64,000 nt of DNA from Eremomyces bilateralis CBS 781.70 (lineage: Eukaryota; Ascomycota; Dothideomycetes; Eremomycetales; Eremomycetaceae): contig NW_022985074.1 of NCBI RefSeq assembly GCF_010015585.1, forward strand, positions 620,026-684,025, written 5' to 3'. This document shows, one piece after another, positions 23,989-36,693 of this stretch; positions within the stretch are counted from its first letter, which is position 1, and every line of letters starts with the position of its first letter. The translations under genes were made by a program, and so were the position numbers. The notes under the pieces were generated by a model. That model was given only the letters and a program-made list of their open reading frames with translations. It was not told where the DNA came from and did not search any database.

Positions 23989-24711
23989 GATGGCTTAGAA
24001 AGGTGGACGTATCTGCTATACTAAATCGGTAGATGAAACCATATACTCAAGTTCGAAGGAAGTGAAAGGAGCATCAGAAATCAAGGTGCGGCCTGTCGCC
24101 GGCCGCAGAGTTTGCGGTCAGTGAATTGTGAGGCCGACCATTAATATTAGTCGTAAGAGTGCGGGTGGGAATCGCATGGATAGTGAGTGATATGGATGGA
24201 GCGTGAGGTTGGAGGAACACGTCGCGTCTGGCCACTTTGGACACACTTGGATGTGAGGCGCGAATGAGCTCATAACCTCAGCCGGGCTGTTAGGTAACGA
24301 CCAGGGGTAAATAGAGTCTAGGGCGCCAATAATGGGTGGGTGGTTTGGCAGTGCACCCTCCCATTTAGGTGCCCTTGTAGGCTCTTCACTGCCTAGTTCA
24401 TAGGGAGGCCTAGCGCCTGGAGCTCCCCTCAAGCTGTTCCTGTCTTCCTTCATTCCTTGTCCCCTACGGAGCACAGCTATTCCCCATATTATCTGTCCAC
24501 TGCTCACAAAGCTTCCTGTGTGATGCTCAACCTGAACGTGAAATCACAGCAGCATCAGTAACAGCTGCAAACCGACCAAATCCCTTCCACACGTCCTCTT
24601 TTATAGTTCAGTAAAGCACTGGCATGATGCTAGCTTAAGGATTGTGAAATATCTACGAACCTCTCCTCACACACATCTTGCTCGACCGGCATCGCTGCTC
24701 TCTCGGTCGCC
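23989..24711. promoter_or_regulatory. Divergent promoter region between hir3 and the ChAPs gene
   Basis: A shared 723-bp upstream region for two outward-facing genes. The 129-codon minus-strand frame inside it (24118-24507) has no protein-like character. C/T-rich sequence stands ahead of the rightward gene. I cannot name a specific factor site. Confidence 0.5.
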
Positions 24712-27029
24712 ATGGTTGTAGCTCCCGCCATCCCAGACCTCTTCGAAGAGGAATTGCATTCTGTCCTTGCTGCGCGAACCGAGTCTCTTCCGGCTTTGAG
24801 AGAGCTAGGTCCACCGGATCTGGTACACTTGGTCAAGCAGCCTGCGAAATCCCCGACCAAGCAGGTAAGTTGGCCTCCTTAGACAGTCTCGCGGTATGGC
24901 CGTGGCTAACTCGAACAGTTCGGTGTTTACCACCACGTCACTGGAGTCGACGCCTCGACTTCCGCGAGTCTTGCCGCTTATATCAATACTCTCACCTATA
25001 CTCCGCATGATAAGACGAACAAGGTAGTGTCAGGTTTATACTGGTTCGTGTGGTCCGTTCCCATCCCTTCGCAAGAAACGCTGACCGTATAAGCTGCTAC
25101 AATGCCTTCTCACGCCTCGATATGCGAGTCCAGGTGGCCATTCCCGGCACCGTCGAAGCATACTGCATAGACGAACGAGATAACAAGAGAGTCGCGACCG
25201 ATGACCTGTGGCTGGAGACATACCTTTGCAGCGTCCTTCGCGCATACTCCTACGCGGACGATGGCACCGGCGAATCGATCAAGCGGATAATCGGCGTCCG
25301 ACGATTCAACCCGATCACGAGCACCGACTCGGAACACAAGTTCATGGACGCGGCGGAGCGGCTGTTCTTCAATGGCTGGCAGCTGGGCTCGGATCCGGAG
25401 ATTCAGGTGCCGAACCTGGTGTCGAATCACTTGACCACGGGGTTGCTGAATTACATCCACACGACTGGTCGATATGCGTCGGGGATCAATCTGTTCGAGA
25501 AACTACGCTCCAAGGACCCGGAGATCTCCTCGCTCCTCGCGCGAGTGTACTTCGCTGCCGACGAGGAGGTCAAGGCGGTTCAATTACTCCACGAGGCGAT
25601 CCAAGAACTGCCGATGGACTATTCCCTCCTCGACTGCCAAGCCGAATTCTGCAACAAGAAGAATCGCCCGGACTTGGCGCTGGAAATCGCGAAGCGCAGC
25701 GTTGTCTCGGCACCGAGCGAATTCGGGACGTGGGCTAGGTTGGCGGAAATTTACATCAGCATGGAGGATTGGGATCTCGCACTTTTGACGCTGAATTCCT
25801 GTCCGATGTTCACATATCAGGATAAGGACGCGCCTCGGCTTCCCGAGCCTTTGCGCGTGTCGCTACCGATCCTACCTGAAAGCATGTGCGATGAAATCGA
25901 CGATAGTCAGACGCCGGACATGGAGATGGTGCATCCCCAACTGCGGAAATTGCATGCGGCTAGTTTCAAAGGGACGTTTTTGAAGGCATACACTCTCCTA
26001 ACCGAGATCACCAAGAAGATCGGCTGGGATCAACTCCTGAAAATCAGAAGCCAGGTGTTCGTCATGGAGGAAGAGTACCGCAACGAGAAACAGACCGTCC
26101 ACAGCGTATCGCATAGTCGCAACGCTAGCACCACTGCATTGCGGAGCAGTAGCCCTGCCACGAATGGACACGGAGAAGACGGCCGGAACAAGGACGATGA
26201 AGACGCGGAGAAGGAGGAGAAGGACGATGACGAAGACGCGGAGAAGGGAAGCGAAAGTGACGATTCAGCTTCACCATCACAGAGCGAGCCTTCCAAGGAT
26301 TCTAACATGGGATTGGAAAGGCCGCAGTTGACCGTCGCCTCAGAAGTCGTGCATGCTGGAGGTAGCGATGATGTAAGCACCTGTACTCTGCACTATCGTG
26401 TATCTCTTTGCTGACATTGGCCTGAATTAGCCCGAGGGTGCAAACAACACCAACTACACTCAATTCCGAAACAAGCGGCTTTGCGAGAGGTGGCTCGACA
26501 ACCTCTTCATGGTCCTGTACGAGGATCTGCGCGTCTACACCATCTGGCGCACGGAAATGGCGCAGTACCGACAGCAGCAGCTCGTGTACAAGAAATCGGC
26601 CGAGGAATGGGAGATCTTGGGCGAACTGGCGGACCGACTGCACCATTACGATGAGGCGGTCGAAGCCTACCAAGCGTGCTTGGGCATTCAATTTTCCCCT
26701 CGAGCGATGAAGGGCGTCCTGAAGATGTACGAGAAAAACGGAGACGTACGATTGATACTCGGGGGGTTGATTCGCCTGGTGACCTGGCAATATCGTTGGT
26801 ATTCAGAGGTAAGTAGACTCGCGGATCGCTGCTCTCGTGCCTGGCTGACTACGATTCTCAGTTCTCCCCGGTGTTGCTCTTCACGGTTCGAAAGTTGATC
26901 GAGGATGAAGGTGGCGTCAAGGTTCGGAGCATCATCCAAGGAACCAGCATGCCACAGAATGTCCTGGATCTAACTCACCATTACGCTCAACTATGCTCAA
27001 GCTTCAAGAGTTCGGGAAGCGAGTCGTGA
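24712..27029 (+). CDS. bch1: ChAPs-family exomer subunit (Bch1/Bud7/Chs6-like)
   Basis: Five exons (24712-24864, 24919-25043, 25094-26372, 26431-26808, 26862-27029) give about 700 residues. The family forms the cargo-binding part of exomer with Chs5 and carries chitin synthase Chs3 and similar proteins from the trans-Golgi network to the cell surface. Family features visible are FGVYHHVTGVDASTSASLAA, NAFSRLDMRVQVAIPGTVEA, the run ERLFFNGWQLGSDPEIQVP, and a TPR block between about residues 190 and 300 (SGINLFEKLRS, SLLARVYFAADEEVKAVQLL, SEFGTWARLAEIYISMEDWDLAL). An acidic Lys/Glu/Asp linker interrupts the protein. It resumes with RLCERWLDNLFMVLYEDLRV, and the TPR-like AVEAYQACLGIQFSPRAMKG. Yeast has four paralogues, and I see only one here, so the symbol is by family. 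Confidence 0.9.
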
Positions 27030-27514
27030 GGCGACTACCTCGTTTGTTTCTTTGGGTCCTTGACATGGGCAGTATAATCTTTTGTAATACGGCCAGGTAT
27101 GGTTGGCATGGGCGGATGCGGTATCGTAGGGTGTATTGCAGCGATTACAGCAGCGTAATGATTATTGTTGGTGCAACTAATTCTGCAAATGGATGCCGCT
27201 GTGCCAAGGAGATCTTAATGGTCGTAACTCGTACCTGGTGCTCACACTACACGTCTATCAATCGAATGGCTTCGACCATATGGCTTACTGTTTATTCGAG
27301 GAAGGATAGCAAAGATCGAAGAAACCGTATTTTAAGGCAATAGTCGCCATATCTCGGAGCGCCGTACTGTTTGATATGCTCTGCCTTGATTTTTATCTAT
27401 CCCAGAGAGCTAGTAGTCGCAGTAAACAGCCTGATTCCGGAACCATGAATATGCCATGCAATAAAGACCACAACGTCCCCAACGATACTCCATCCCGGCG
27501 GACGCTTCCGTGCC
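27030..27514. other. Convergent intergenic region
   Basis: The 3' ends of the rightward ChAPs gene and the leftward rps16 gene face each other across this stretch. No gene or RNA is recognised in it. Confidence 0.45.
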
Positions 27515-28204
27515 TTAACGGTAAGACTTTTGGTATTTCGCGCGCGCACCTGGACCGCCGAACTTCTTCGGCTCGCATCTCCGGTTGTCCGCGACCAACA
27601 GGGTCCTGTCGTACTGCACCAACGCCTGCTTCAACTGGTTCTTGGAGTGCTCATCGACGTATTTCTGGTAGTAGGCAATCTGTTGTAATGGCCGTGGTTA
27701 GCGTTCTGACGTTCCTTTTCTTCATCGTCTAGATATCCTTTCTCGGGAGGTTCACGTACGATGGACTTGGCAATCGCCTGTCTGATGGCGTAGATCTGGG
27801 ATGTGTGACCACCGCCAGAGACGCGGACGCGGATATCGACGTTGGCTATTTCCAGACATGTCAGCATTCCTGCTCCAACCCAATTCGACTAAATCGAGGA
27901 TATTCGTATAACATACCGAACTTATCGGCGCCGAGGATGAGGATCGGCTCGTAGACCTTGAAACGGAGGACCTGCGGTTGGAGGAGGGAAAGCGGTTTTC
28001 CGTTGACCTTGACAATGCCTTTGCCAGCCTACGAGATCGCTATTAGCAGCGCGCCTGGAGATTCTCCGGATGGTATCGTACCTTGCAGTGGGCGACGGCG
28101 GTCGCAGTCTTCTTCTTGCCGAACTTCATGTCACTGTCAGCGGATGTCGAATCAACGTAGCATGATCTCCAACTTACGCATTGTACGCTCTGTGTAGAAG
28201 CCAT
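27515..28204 (-). CDS. rps16: 40S ribosomal protein uS9 (Rps16)
   Basis: Five exons (28204-28178, 28123-28082, 28028-27917, 27845-27760, 27679-27515) encode 143 residues, exactly the length of yeast Rps16. The product begins [19 protein letters not shown], contains [17 protein letters not shown] and the family signature [20 protein letters not shown], and ends [11 protein letters not shown]. The universal C-terminal tail ending in Arg reaches the ribosomal P site and contacts the initiator tRNA. Four introns near the 5' end of a short gene are typical of ribosomal protein genes in filamentous ascomycetes. A CCACGTGACC element lies about 205 bp upstream of the ATG (28411-28420). All exon joints keep phase, and nothing looks damaged. 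Confidence 0.96.
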
Positions 28205-28589
28205 GTTGGATCAAAGCTTCACGTACTGTCGTGCAGAAAGCAATGTGTGGTGTTGCGATGGGACTCCGAATTGATGATTTGAGGATCGTGAGGTGGAAAA
28301 TGGCGAGGAGAGGTGGGTCGGCATTTGCCGTTTCGCTTCCACCAGCGTTTGTGTGAGACACTAAGCCTAGTTTGGACTAATGATCATGTGACACACATTC
28401 CCTTGGATTTCCACGTGACCACCTCCCTCAGACTATCCAGAGTATGGAAGTTGCCTCCTTGGAATGGCAGCCAATTTCAACGTCGAAATTCAGTGCCGCA
28501 AGTCGGATAAGCGTCGTTATTAACATCTATCTTACAGTTTACGGATAATGTACAGGTCTACAGCAATGGGATATCTTCAAAAATACACA
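28205..28589. promoter_or_regulatory. rps16 promoter and PPR-gene 3' region
   Basis: This 385-bp spacer should carry the promoter of rps16 and the terminal region of the tandem PPR gene. A CACGTG core is seen at 28412-28417, and a related CATGTGAC half-motif nearby (28385-28392). Confidence 0.5.
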
Positions 28590-30730
28590 TCAACCTTCAC
28601 GCCCTTCGCCTCCATCGCGATGTATCTTCCGCACAGGCTCCTGATGATGGGCTTCGAATATGATCGAGTCCACATCCTTCATCTTCGCCTTCAACTCCTC
28701 CTTGTACCCCTCCCCTAGTTTCTGGCCAAGTGTATCCAGAACAACCGTGATACGTCCTCGCAACTCCTTCAAAACCGCTAAACAATCCGCTTGGGAATAA
28801 TGCCTAGCATGTTTGTGACCCAACACGTAGCCGCGAAGGGGCTCCACCGCTTGTAATAACCGGTGAATCGCGGCCATATTTTCGACTCTTCCATGCGCTT
28901 TCTGGGCAGTGGTAACATACACCGAAAGGCATTTGGGATCGTGGATGGATTGTTCGAACATCATTCGGACGATATTGTCCGCATCCCGGAATGCACCACT
29001 CAGGTTTTTGAGTCGCCGTGCACATGCACTAAGGGCAATGAGATACGAGCTCCGAGTCGGTTTGATGCCAGCCGCTGGAAAGTCGACCTCCAGCGCATGT
29101 ACCGTTTCTTGGCTGCTTCGAGTGGCGCGGAAAACCCGGAGCAGCATGTCCATGGCTGCCTCGTCAGGAAGTAGGGTGTCCCAACCAGGCCCAGACTTCG
29201 ATGTGAGCAGGGAAAAGTACTCTGACGCAATCACCTTCAATCTCAGTTTAAGACAGGCCTCCAGTAAGAGCGACAGAGTGTTGTTTCCAAGCTTGACATA
29301 TGATATTGGAACATGTCTGGTTGGACGGCGGTTGGGTGTCCGGGTCGAGACGGCGCTGTCGTTGGGAACAAGCGCGTTTTGTCCCGAGACCAATTGGGGA
29401 ATCAGAGTAAACTCATTTTCTCTAGGCCCTTCAGATGGATCAAGCGATGGCACATCTAGCGATATGCCAGCTTTCCGATCGCTCTCGCCGTGCTCGTGCT
29501 CTTCCAACTTGTCCGTCTTGTCCACCCCGTCAACGCCAGGTCGTGTGCCTGAGGAGCCCGCTGGCAATAAAGAAACCGCTCCCTCCTCCTTCTTCTTGGA
29601 GATGTTAGGTATGCCCATTGTCTGCTCAGCCAACACAAAAATATCCCGGACATTGGCAACATCGTTGCTCAGCAGGAGCAGACGTCCCATTGCGCAGACA
29701 AGGCCTTCTTCTACGACAATATCTCCGTTCATCCACTTGTCGCGAACAATAGCCCAAATGCGGCGTCCTCGGAGAACTGCCTCCTCAACTTGGCGCATCT
29801 TCTCGTTGCCTTCTTCAACACGCTTCAAAAACTGGGAATTGGCGAAATCCTTCAGTTCATTATCCGCGAGGACCTGGTCGTGTAGGAATGTTAGGACGAT
29901 CGAATAGGTAATATGATCCGGAGCACATGGTCCATGTTCCGGTAATCTTGATATAATACCCCAGAGCTCATCCGCTGCGTTGCCTCGCGCGCACACAGAC
30001 AGCGCGGCGTTGGCGTGCATAGTCATCGGCTCGACTCGGGAATTGGGCGCGGACATCGAATGAAAGAGGGCGACCGCTCGGGAGGGCGCAGTTGGGACTT
30101 TGTCCGCATATCTCGCAAGTCCTCTGAGAAGAGTGGTAAATGTATAAGAGTCAGGTGCTTGAGCCCGTTTCTTCATCTATTTGGTTAAACGGTTAGCATA
30201 ATCTGAATCGGCCATGGTCGGATTGCTGAACTCACATCGTTAAACGTCTTCATCGCTTCATTGACCTTCCCACTCCTCATGAGATGATCCAGGAGAAGAT
30301 TCCAGGGGACTGTACATTTCTGGGTTTTACTGGCGAGATGGATCATCTCCGTAGCCTTACTCACTTCGGACAGAAGGAGCAGCCTTTGGACATGATCTGC
30401 CAGCCTAACCGGATCTTTAAGCCATCGCAGTTCCGCCTCTAAACTCTTCGGGTTGTGGGACGGTCGTCGGACAACCGCGTTTGGCCCGGATCCATCTTTG
30501 CGATTCGCGCTACGATCGTGTGAATCGGCGGCTCTGCCATCTTTGCGATTCGAACCCCGTTCATGCGAATCAGAGGCTCTGCGCTCACTCCCACCGTTCT
30601 TAGGAGTCCGAGGATTCCCTTCTGCAACCAGTCGTCGGACCGTTAGAGTTCGAATTGTAGGAGCATTGACTGCTATACGGAAACGGGCGTGGTTGCAGGC
30701 ATGTTGAAGGCCGATACAGCGCTTCAGCAT
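28590..30730 (-). CDS. Pentatricopeptide-repeat protein, probably mitochondrial
   Basis: Two exons (30730-30236 and 30176-28590) join in phase 0 to about 693 residues. The N-terminus (MLKRCIGLQHACNHARFRIAVN...TIRTLTVRRL) is basic and lacks acid residues, as a mitochondrial presequence does. After an Arg/Asp/Ser-rich low-complexity stretch there are PPR-like helical pairs: PWNLLLDHLMRSGKVNEAMKTFNDM, PDSYTFTTLLRGLARY...AVALFHSM, and HITYSIVLTFLHDQ, then more degenerate pairs in the C-terminal half (GNNTLSLLLEACLKLRLK, SSYLIALSACARRLKN). PPR proteins bind organellar RNA and act in processing, stability or translation. The particular target cannot be read from sequence. A TCACGTGAC element lies about 140 bp upstream (30871-30879). 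Confidence 0.8.
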
Positions 30731-31342
30731 GAATGCCCTTTGGATCAGTAGCTGAACGTCCTTGCGATCGGCTATTGGATTGATTTGCGGAGTGTAGCCT
30801 CTCAGGTTGAGCGACGATGCATTTTGCAGAGAAAGTCAACTGCATCAGGTCAAGAGGACGAAGTTGCTCATCACGTGACCACAAGACTTCTCCCGTTTTC
30901 CTCCTGAGACTTGGAAAGTTTTCAAACTTGATGGAAATGCACCATTCAGAAAATAATCGAAATAATTCTTCTTCCCAGTTGGCTACAAATATATGGATGC
31001 CTTTACCAAACTACCTTCAGTTCAAAGGGAACAGCCGCATAGAGGTTCTTCAATTTCAGGTACTGCCGGATCCCCACAACCGTTATTGTGAGAGCGTCGT
31101 CCAGTCTTTGCGATTCAATAAATAGTAAATATACATTTTCCACAGTTGGCTGGTTGTCTTTTGTCAGAGTTAGTGGTTCAAGATGCTCAACCATCCGTTC
31201 AACACGGCTCGAACTCTCTTGCCTGAGCATATAAATGAGTCCTTCTGCGCCAGCATGCAATGGCCGTTTCAATTTCCAATATCCTTTCCGATACACATCT
31301 TCTTGCGTATCCTACATAGCCCACGCGTCGAACTTATCAATC
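30731..31342. promoter_or_regulatory. Divergent region between PPR gene and small secreted protein
   Basis: Both neighbours read outward from here. The element TCACGTGAC at 30871-30879 lies nearer the PPR gene. No coding region is supported. Confidence 0.45.
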
Positions 31343-32056
31343 ATGAAGCTTTTCCGAACCTCTGTCACCATCGTCGCCATCGTAGGCGCCTCTGCTATAG
31401 TCATCCCGTCCAGTGAAACCATGCAGGCGATCAAGATAATTCCCCTGAAAGGGGAGAACCGCAATAATTTCATCGACCGGGCCACTCGTCCTGAACATGC
31501 CCACGCCGAGGGACACGACAAGCGTGGGCTAGAAAAGGCCCAAAGGGAGCTGCCGGAGAGCGCGGTGATTTGTATGTCGGAAGATCCATCACAGCTACCG
31601 CAGAAGTTCGTTTCCCCGGGTAAGTATTGACTAGTTTTCCCTTTCTCCACGGGCGGTTGAAGCATTAGACTTCGGACCCTAGATTCTCCCCGGTGTGTAT
31701 CCGAGACTCCACTGAGAGCTGAACGAGCTACAGATTACAACCAAGAGAGGGAACAACGCGTCGCTGCAGATGGATTGCGCCATTTCTGGAAGCGGTTGAT
31801 TTGGGTACAGCACGGCAGGACTTGTCTCACGCAGGCAGGCGAAGAAGAAGGGCAAAATGAGGACGTGAACGATCTCGAAGAAGTCAAGGCGGCCACCACT
31901 GGATATAAGGCGTCGCTTCGCGCGGAAATTCGTAAGAAGAAGGAGTGGGAAAAACAGCATCCGGAGGGGCCGGAGAAGGTTTGGGTTGATGGTAGGCGGC
32001 TGCCGAGTTACTGGAATGGCCATGAAATGACTGCACATTATCCATACGAGGAATAA
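31343..32056 (+). CDS. Small secreted protein of unknown family (199 aa)
   Basis: Two exons (31343-31619, 31734-32056) splice in phase across a 114-bp intron with gtaagt donor and cag acceptor. The chosen ATG begins a clear signal peptide (MKLFRTSVTIVAIVGASAIV), with cleavage likely near residues 20-25; an upstream in-frame ATG would bury it. The mature part is about 175 residues, hydrophilic, with few cysteines (CMSED, TCLTQ). It has an aromatic-rich HFWKRLIWVQH segment and a Lys/Glu-rich helix (KASLRAEIRKKKEWEKQ), and ends SYWNGHEMTAHYPYEE. I recognise no domain. It may be a small secreted or effector-like protein, or a vacuolar/ER luminal one. Confidence 0.62.
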
Positions 32057-35011
32057 ATTGTCTACGGCAGCCTTCATTGTCACTTTCATTAGCTGAGAGT
32101 CAGTCTCTTCATGTCAGATCATGGCTTGTCCTCTTTGTGCTGTTAGGCAGATTGTCTATGCTACCCGTCTGTACATGTGATAACTGTAGACGTACATCGG
32201 ATCATTTCCTCCCATATGGGTCAATGCTCATACATATGTAACATATGAATCAAAAGCTCCGGAATCCAAAAGTGCCAAGAGCAGTTTCAAGGGATTTCTA
32301 CCCGCCCCTGACGCGCAACATATGCCAGACATCCTACACAGACCGAAATCGTATCCCTCAATCTAAGGGTCCCCACGGCCGCCTTCATGCGAAGTACGAG
32401 TAGAACCGCTCCCAGCAGCCTGCCTGTTACGAAGCACGATACTGTGCCACCGCCCTTCGACAAGGATCAGGTTTACCGGCCTGCTGCTGAGCGACGGCGG
32501 TGGCTCGATCTGGGCTGCGCAGCAGCCAACAGTTCGCCGGCTGCCGACAGACGGGGCAGACCTGGTTGCACTTATGCTGTGGCTCCCATCACCTGCAACG
32601 GGCGGTGGTACGGTCGCACAAGGCGGTCGAACTACAGCAGCGTAGGTACCAGCAGTATCGGTACTGCTGGGATCCGCGGAGACAGGTGAGAGAGGCGTGG
32701 AAAAGGCTTGCAGGTGAGGATTCCCGGGGATTGGCGATGGAGAGAATGGGTGGGGATTGGCAGTGGTTACTATGGCTTCTAGGAGACACGATGCCGCTAC
32801 TGGAGGCGATTGGGACGTGTGCAGATAAGTTCGTGGTCGCTCGGGTTCTCCAAGCAGGCTGTTGCCTTGGGGATCCCTGGTGGTGCCTGCAAGCATCGGA
32901 TGTCGTGCATAGGGCCGAATCAGTTGCGCCGATGGAAACGCGAGCCTGCGGGCGTACTAGCCACTTATAGGGCATTTGCACTTTACATCAATGTCATATG
33001 TTGACGAGCTTTCCATTGGCCCAGCGATAGAAAGCGGCATGGTGCTCCGCGACAGCGATACGTTTGACCTGGAGGAGGGGAGCCGAAACGTATTCGATGG
33101 CATGGCCGTTGCGGTAGGAGAACAAAGGAACCTGGTGATGCTGTGCCGACGGAGTCCGCCCGCAGATTCCGGCAAGAAGGTGTTCTCTGGAAATGTATGC
33201 CTAGGTCCGAGTGCAATCCAGGTAAGTCACTCAACCTGATCCGTGTGTGATGCGACTGAGCAGAGCAGCGATATGCGAGGCATGAGGCATGTGCAAAACC
33301 ACCACGGTCCAATAAATTCCGCACCATGCAGCACTTGAGGCAGGACAACATACCGCACACTGAAAACCGCCCGGTGCGACTTAGGCAGGGCCTCTAACAA
33401 AAGGCACCAGGCCGGACGACGTCCCGGCCACGGGCAGCCAGTCATCGGCGTCCGTGGCGGTCCCATCGACGCTGACAAAACACCTTGGTGACTCGGGATG
33501 GAGAGTGGGCGAACAGATAGCCACGGATTGTTCGCCCAGGTTACACGCCACGGAGATGAAAGGTCGATCAGGGAACGGTGGAAACCCTGTATCGGATACA
33601 CCCCGACCGTGCCCTATCCCCTCTATTCGCGTGGACTCGCACAAGGAGTCATCGTGGACGGGAAGAGGCGGAGGGGTTGGTCAAACGTAGGAAGTGAGTC
33701 ACATGGTCCTCTGTGCTCCCGCTGCGGGATATAGCACCGACCTACGCGCCTGTTCGGCCGATGCATATGCACGAAATCTCCGATGCCGCGGTTTCCCTGC
33801 TCTTCCGTTGCTATCCCAATCGATGCCTCGCACCGCTGTTGCGAGCTGATAGGCTCGATACCCGAGGCTTCAAGTCCGTTGTGGTGGGCGGTAGGGTGAC
33901 GAGGACAGGTGAAAGGAGGCACAGTCACAGGCGTCACGAAGCGAAACCGGTGCGCAAGGATAGCATGGACATCGCACACGGAGCCAGACCACCAAGAAGG
34001 CAGAAACGCAGTAGACAGCAAGTTTATCATTAATTTACAGGGACCAATTTGCGGGTGCGGAGATGTGGGGTCTGTGTGTGTGTAAGGTACTGTTGCTTTG
34101 TGTTTCTATCCCTTTTCCTCTCCTCCTTACGCAACCACTGGGGCCTGCGAAGTGCTTTACCCAATCTCCAGACAGGAAATCATCTCCTAATGCGGGGGGA
34201 AATGCGGAAGCGGGGAATCTTGAATGAATTTGGGGTGAACGGGAATCTCAAATGTAAGGAAAGGGTACGCCACAACATGCAATCTAACAACTTCGAAACA
34301 TCCATAAGGAAACCATGAAGGAAATGCTCTTGACATCTGGCTGACGAGGGCTTGGAAAGAAGCGAATATGGTGACATTAGGTTGGGACAGAACCCCAAGC
34401 GTATGAGCCTAAGGTTCTCGTGACTACACCCGTACGAGTCTGCCACCATGCGTTCTTCCGAAACGCTTCAAACACAAATCAAACCTGGTGGATTTGATAG
34501 GCAGGCCCTCTGCTTTGTATGCACAAGCACGTTTGTGAAAGTCGCAACCGGTCGGGGGGAAATGGAAATGGCACGATGGGGACTCGTCTCCGCCACCGAT
34601 GAATGAAGAGAAGCGGCCGTCTCGTCGTAATCGTCTCGGTCTCGATATGCAGTTGCCGATCATGCTTGATATTTTCCAGTCCGTTGCCCCCGAAGTCCCA
34701 CACCACCGTTGAAAGGAGAATATAAAAATAGTAAGGGGGAAAAAAGAAACTTGAGAAGAAAGCAATGGTGCCGGTCCCAAGGCGTCAACCATGCCCCGTT
34801 CAACAAGCCACCGAACCACCGCCAACCCATGCAAATGCAATGCCAGCCCCCTCAATGAAACGCACAACTAATGCAATTGAATCATTCGAAATCATCGCGA
34901 AGTGAACGGAAAGAATGCCCGCGTAAACGAATCTCCATTAGAATTCCTGCCGCGACCGCAGAAGTGTCTTGAGATAGACGACTTAGGTGACCTCAGAGAT
35001 GATAGAATCGG
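32057..35011. other. Convergent region of about 3 kb without a supported gene
   Basis: The flanking genes end toward each other. A minus-strand frame of 177 codons (32363-32896) and an overlapping plus-strand frame of 156 codons (32500-32970) are both open in GC-richer sequence. Neither shows a domain, and neither could be joined to convincing flanking exons. The rest (33.0-35.0 kb) contains only short overlapping frames. A diverged gene or a non-coding transcript cannot be excluded. Confidence 0.35.
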
Positions 35012-36693
35012 CTACGGCTGATAGTTGCCCGAGCCATTGTTATCTACTATCTGTTAGCCACCGAGGCATGGCAGATGGTCCAGGGGGCTCCGGGCAACCA
35101 GGAGGCTTACGTACGCTGTTGGTACATTTGAGGGTTGTTCGGAGCGTATGGAGATGGAGGGTAATTGCCACCGCTGGTTGGTTGGCCGCTGTTATACATC
35201 TGGCTGTTGGGCGGATACTGGGCGGTCATTGGGCTCTGGCCGCCGTAGCCAGCTTGCGTCGGTTGGTTCTGACCGGGCGGACCATAGCCGATCGGTGGCA
35301 GTTGGGGACCTCCGGGCATGGAGGGGGGAGCACCGATATGCGGGGGATTGTAGGGGTGGGATTCCGAGCCTCCCTCACTGGCGCGTTGTTCGGCGTCGCG
35401 TCGGTGACGTTCATCTTCGGCTTTGCGCGCGGCTTCCTCCTCCTTCTTTTTCTGTTTCCATTCCTTGCGAATTTCCTTGAATTCTGTGAAGACATGTTAG
35501 CATATTCAACATCAAAGGCCGTAGTGAATCTAGCGCAAGTCTAATGTTGCCCGTGGTGGGCCGGACTCTGTTAGACTCCGCCCACACCACACAACACCGC
35601 GTCCGCTGCATGACACCGCATAACGCTTTAAACCACGCCCAGCGCGTTGATTCAACCAACATCGCGCGAACTTAAATTCGACTTCGTCTAGATCCTGTGA
35701 AACAGTGTGGAACCCACCTTCGGGAGTGCGCTTGGTGCCATGGGATTGCATGGTGACATGCGCGTTCAAATGGTTCAGGGTTCCATAAGCCTTCTCGCAT
35801 CCATTCCATCCGCACTTGTACATGCGCTCGATTTCCTCGTATCTTCGACGTGGTCGTTTATGCTGTTGCGCGCCCGGGATCGGGACAAAGGAGTAAACGG
35901 TCGACAGCGGGTGGGCGCCCTGAAGCACGCGTTAGCATCATGAACTCGGATGGAGGCGACGCGCTTGGGGCGACAAGCATACCGGTGAAACCAGGGCTGG
36001 CAGCGGTCCGCCCGATGTCACGGCCGAATGCGCGTACATCGGGGAGGCTCCATATTGACCCCCTGCCCACTCTGGGCGTCCATACACCCCCGGATGGCCC
36101 GCGTAATGGGACATGTCGGCGGGAGAAGGCGTGTAAGGGGAATATTGATGATGCTGCGGAGGATACGTAGGGCTGGTGGCGGCCGCGATGGAGGGATCTA
36201 TTTGTTGCGTTTGGTCAGATCTCATGTTGGGAGAGGTGGCAGATTGGCCATTGGGAGAGCCAGAAGCATTCAAAGGCATGGACGGACTTGTTGCTTGGGC
36301 CATTCCTTGCTGTTGGTTCGCTCCAGGGGCGATATTCGGGTGATAGGGCCTTTGGTAGTCGGGGAAAGTGCTGGAACGCGCCGAGGAAGGGGCGATCCCG
36401 TATTCCGAGTTAGGAGTGGCCGTACTGGAGGAGAAGTTGGCCGAACGGGAGTCTGGGTTCGACGGGTAATGCGCAGCGGATGGCTGATCTGAAGAGGCGT
36501 CTCTCTGAGCGTCGTCCGAGATTGAAGAATCGGTGAGTGGAAGTCCAAGTTTCGTACCTGATTGCGAATAGTCTGTTTGCCTATTGTCCATAGGCTGCGG
36601 CGGAATCGTGGGACGTTGACGGCCAAGCTTGACGCCAGGCGATAGCGGAGTAATTGGACGAGCACCTAAAGCCGTTGGATAGCCAGTGGACAT
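35012..36693 (-). CDS. con7: C2H2 transcription factor Con7
   Basis: Four exons (36693-35983, 35919-35718, 35483-35115, 35046-35012) give about 438 residues. Con7 is a fungal regulator of morphogenesis, conidiation and cell-wall genes, first described in Magnaporthe. The N-terminus MSTGYPTALGARPITPLSP is typical. A Ser/Pro/Gln-rich disordered region follows. The DNA-binding part is RRYEEIERMYKCGWNGCEKA, then YGTLNHLNAHVTMQSHG, a single C2H2 finger with spacing C-x4-C-x12-H-x5-H. After the intron come the conserved EFKEIRKEWK and a basic/acidic helix, then a Pro/Tyr/Gln-rich tail to GSGNYQP. Intron 2 is long (234 bp). The last acceptor is a tandem (tagtag), so one or two residues may vary. The gene-free 10 kb upstream may be its control region. 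Confidence 0.92.

Noticed and set aside
24033-24045. GTGAAAGGAGC resembling the arm of the foldback element
   Set aside because: Only about 11 matching bases with no inverted partner or target duplication.
28909-29907. 332-codon plus-strand frame opposite the PPR gene
   Set aside because: It is the antisense image of a well-supported coding exon and has Ser/Arg-rich shadow composition.
32363-32970. Overlapping 177-codon (-) and 156-codon (+) open frames
   Set aside because: Both open in the same GC-richer DNA; neither resembles a family or joins plausible exons. Mentioned in the intergenic entry only.
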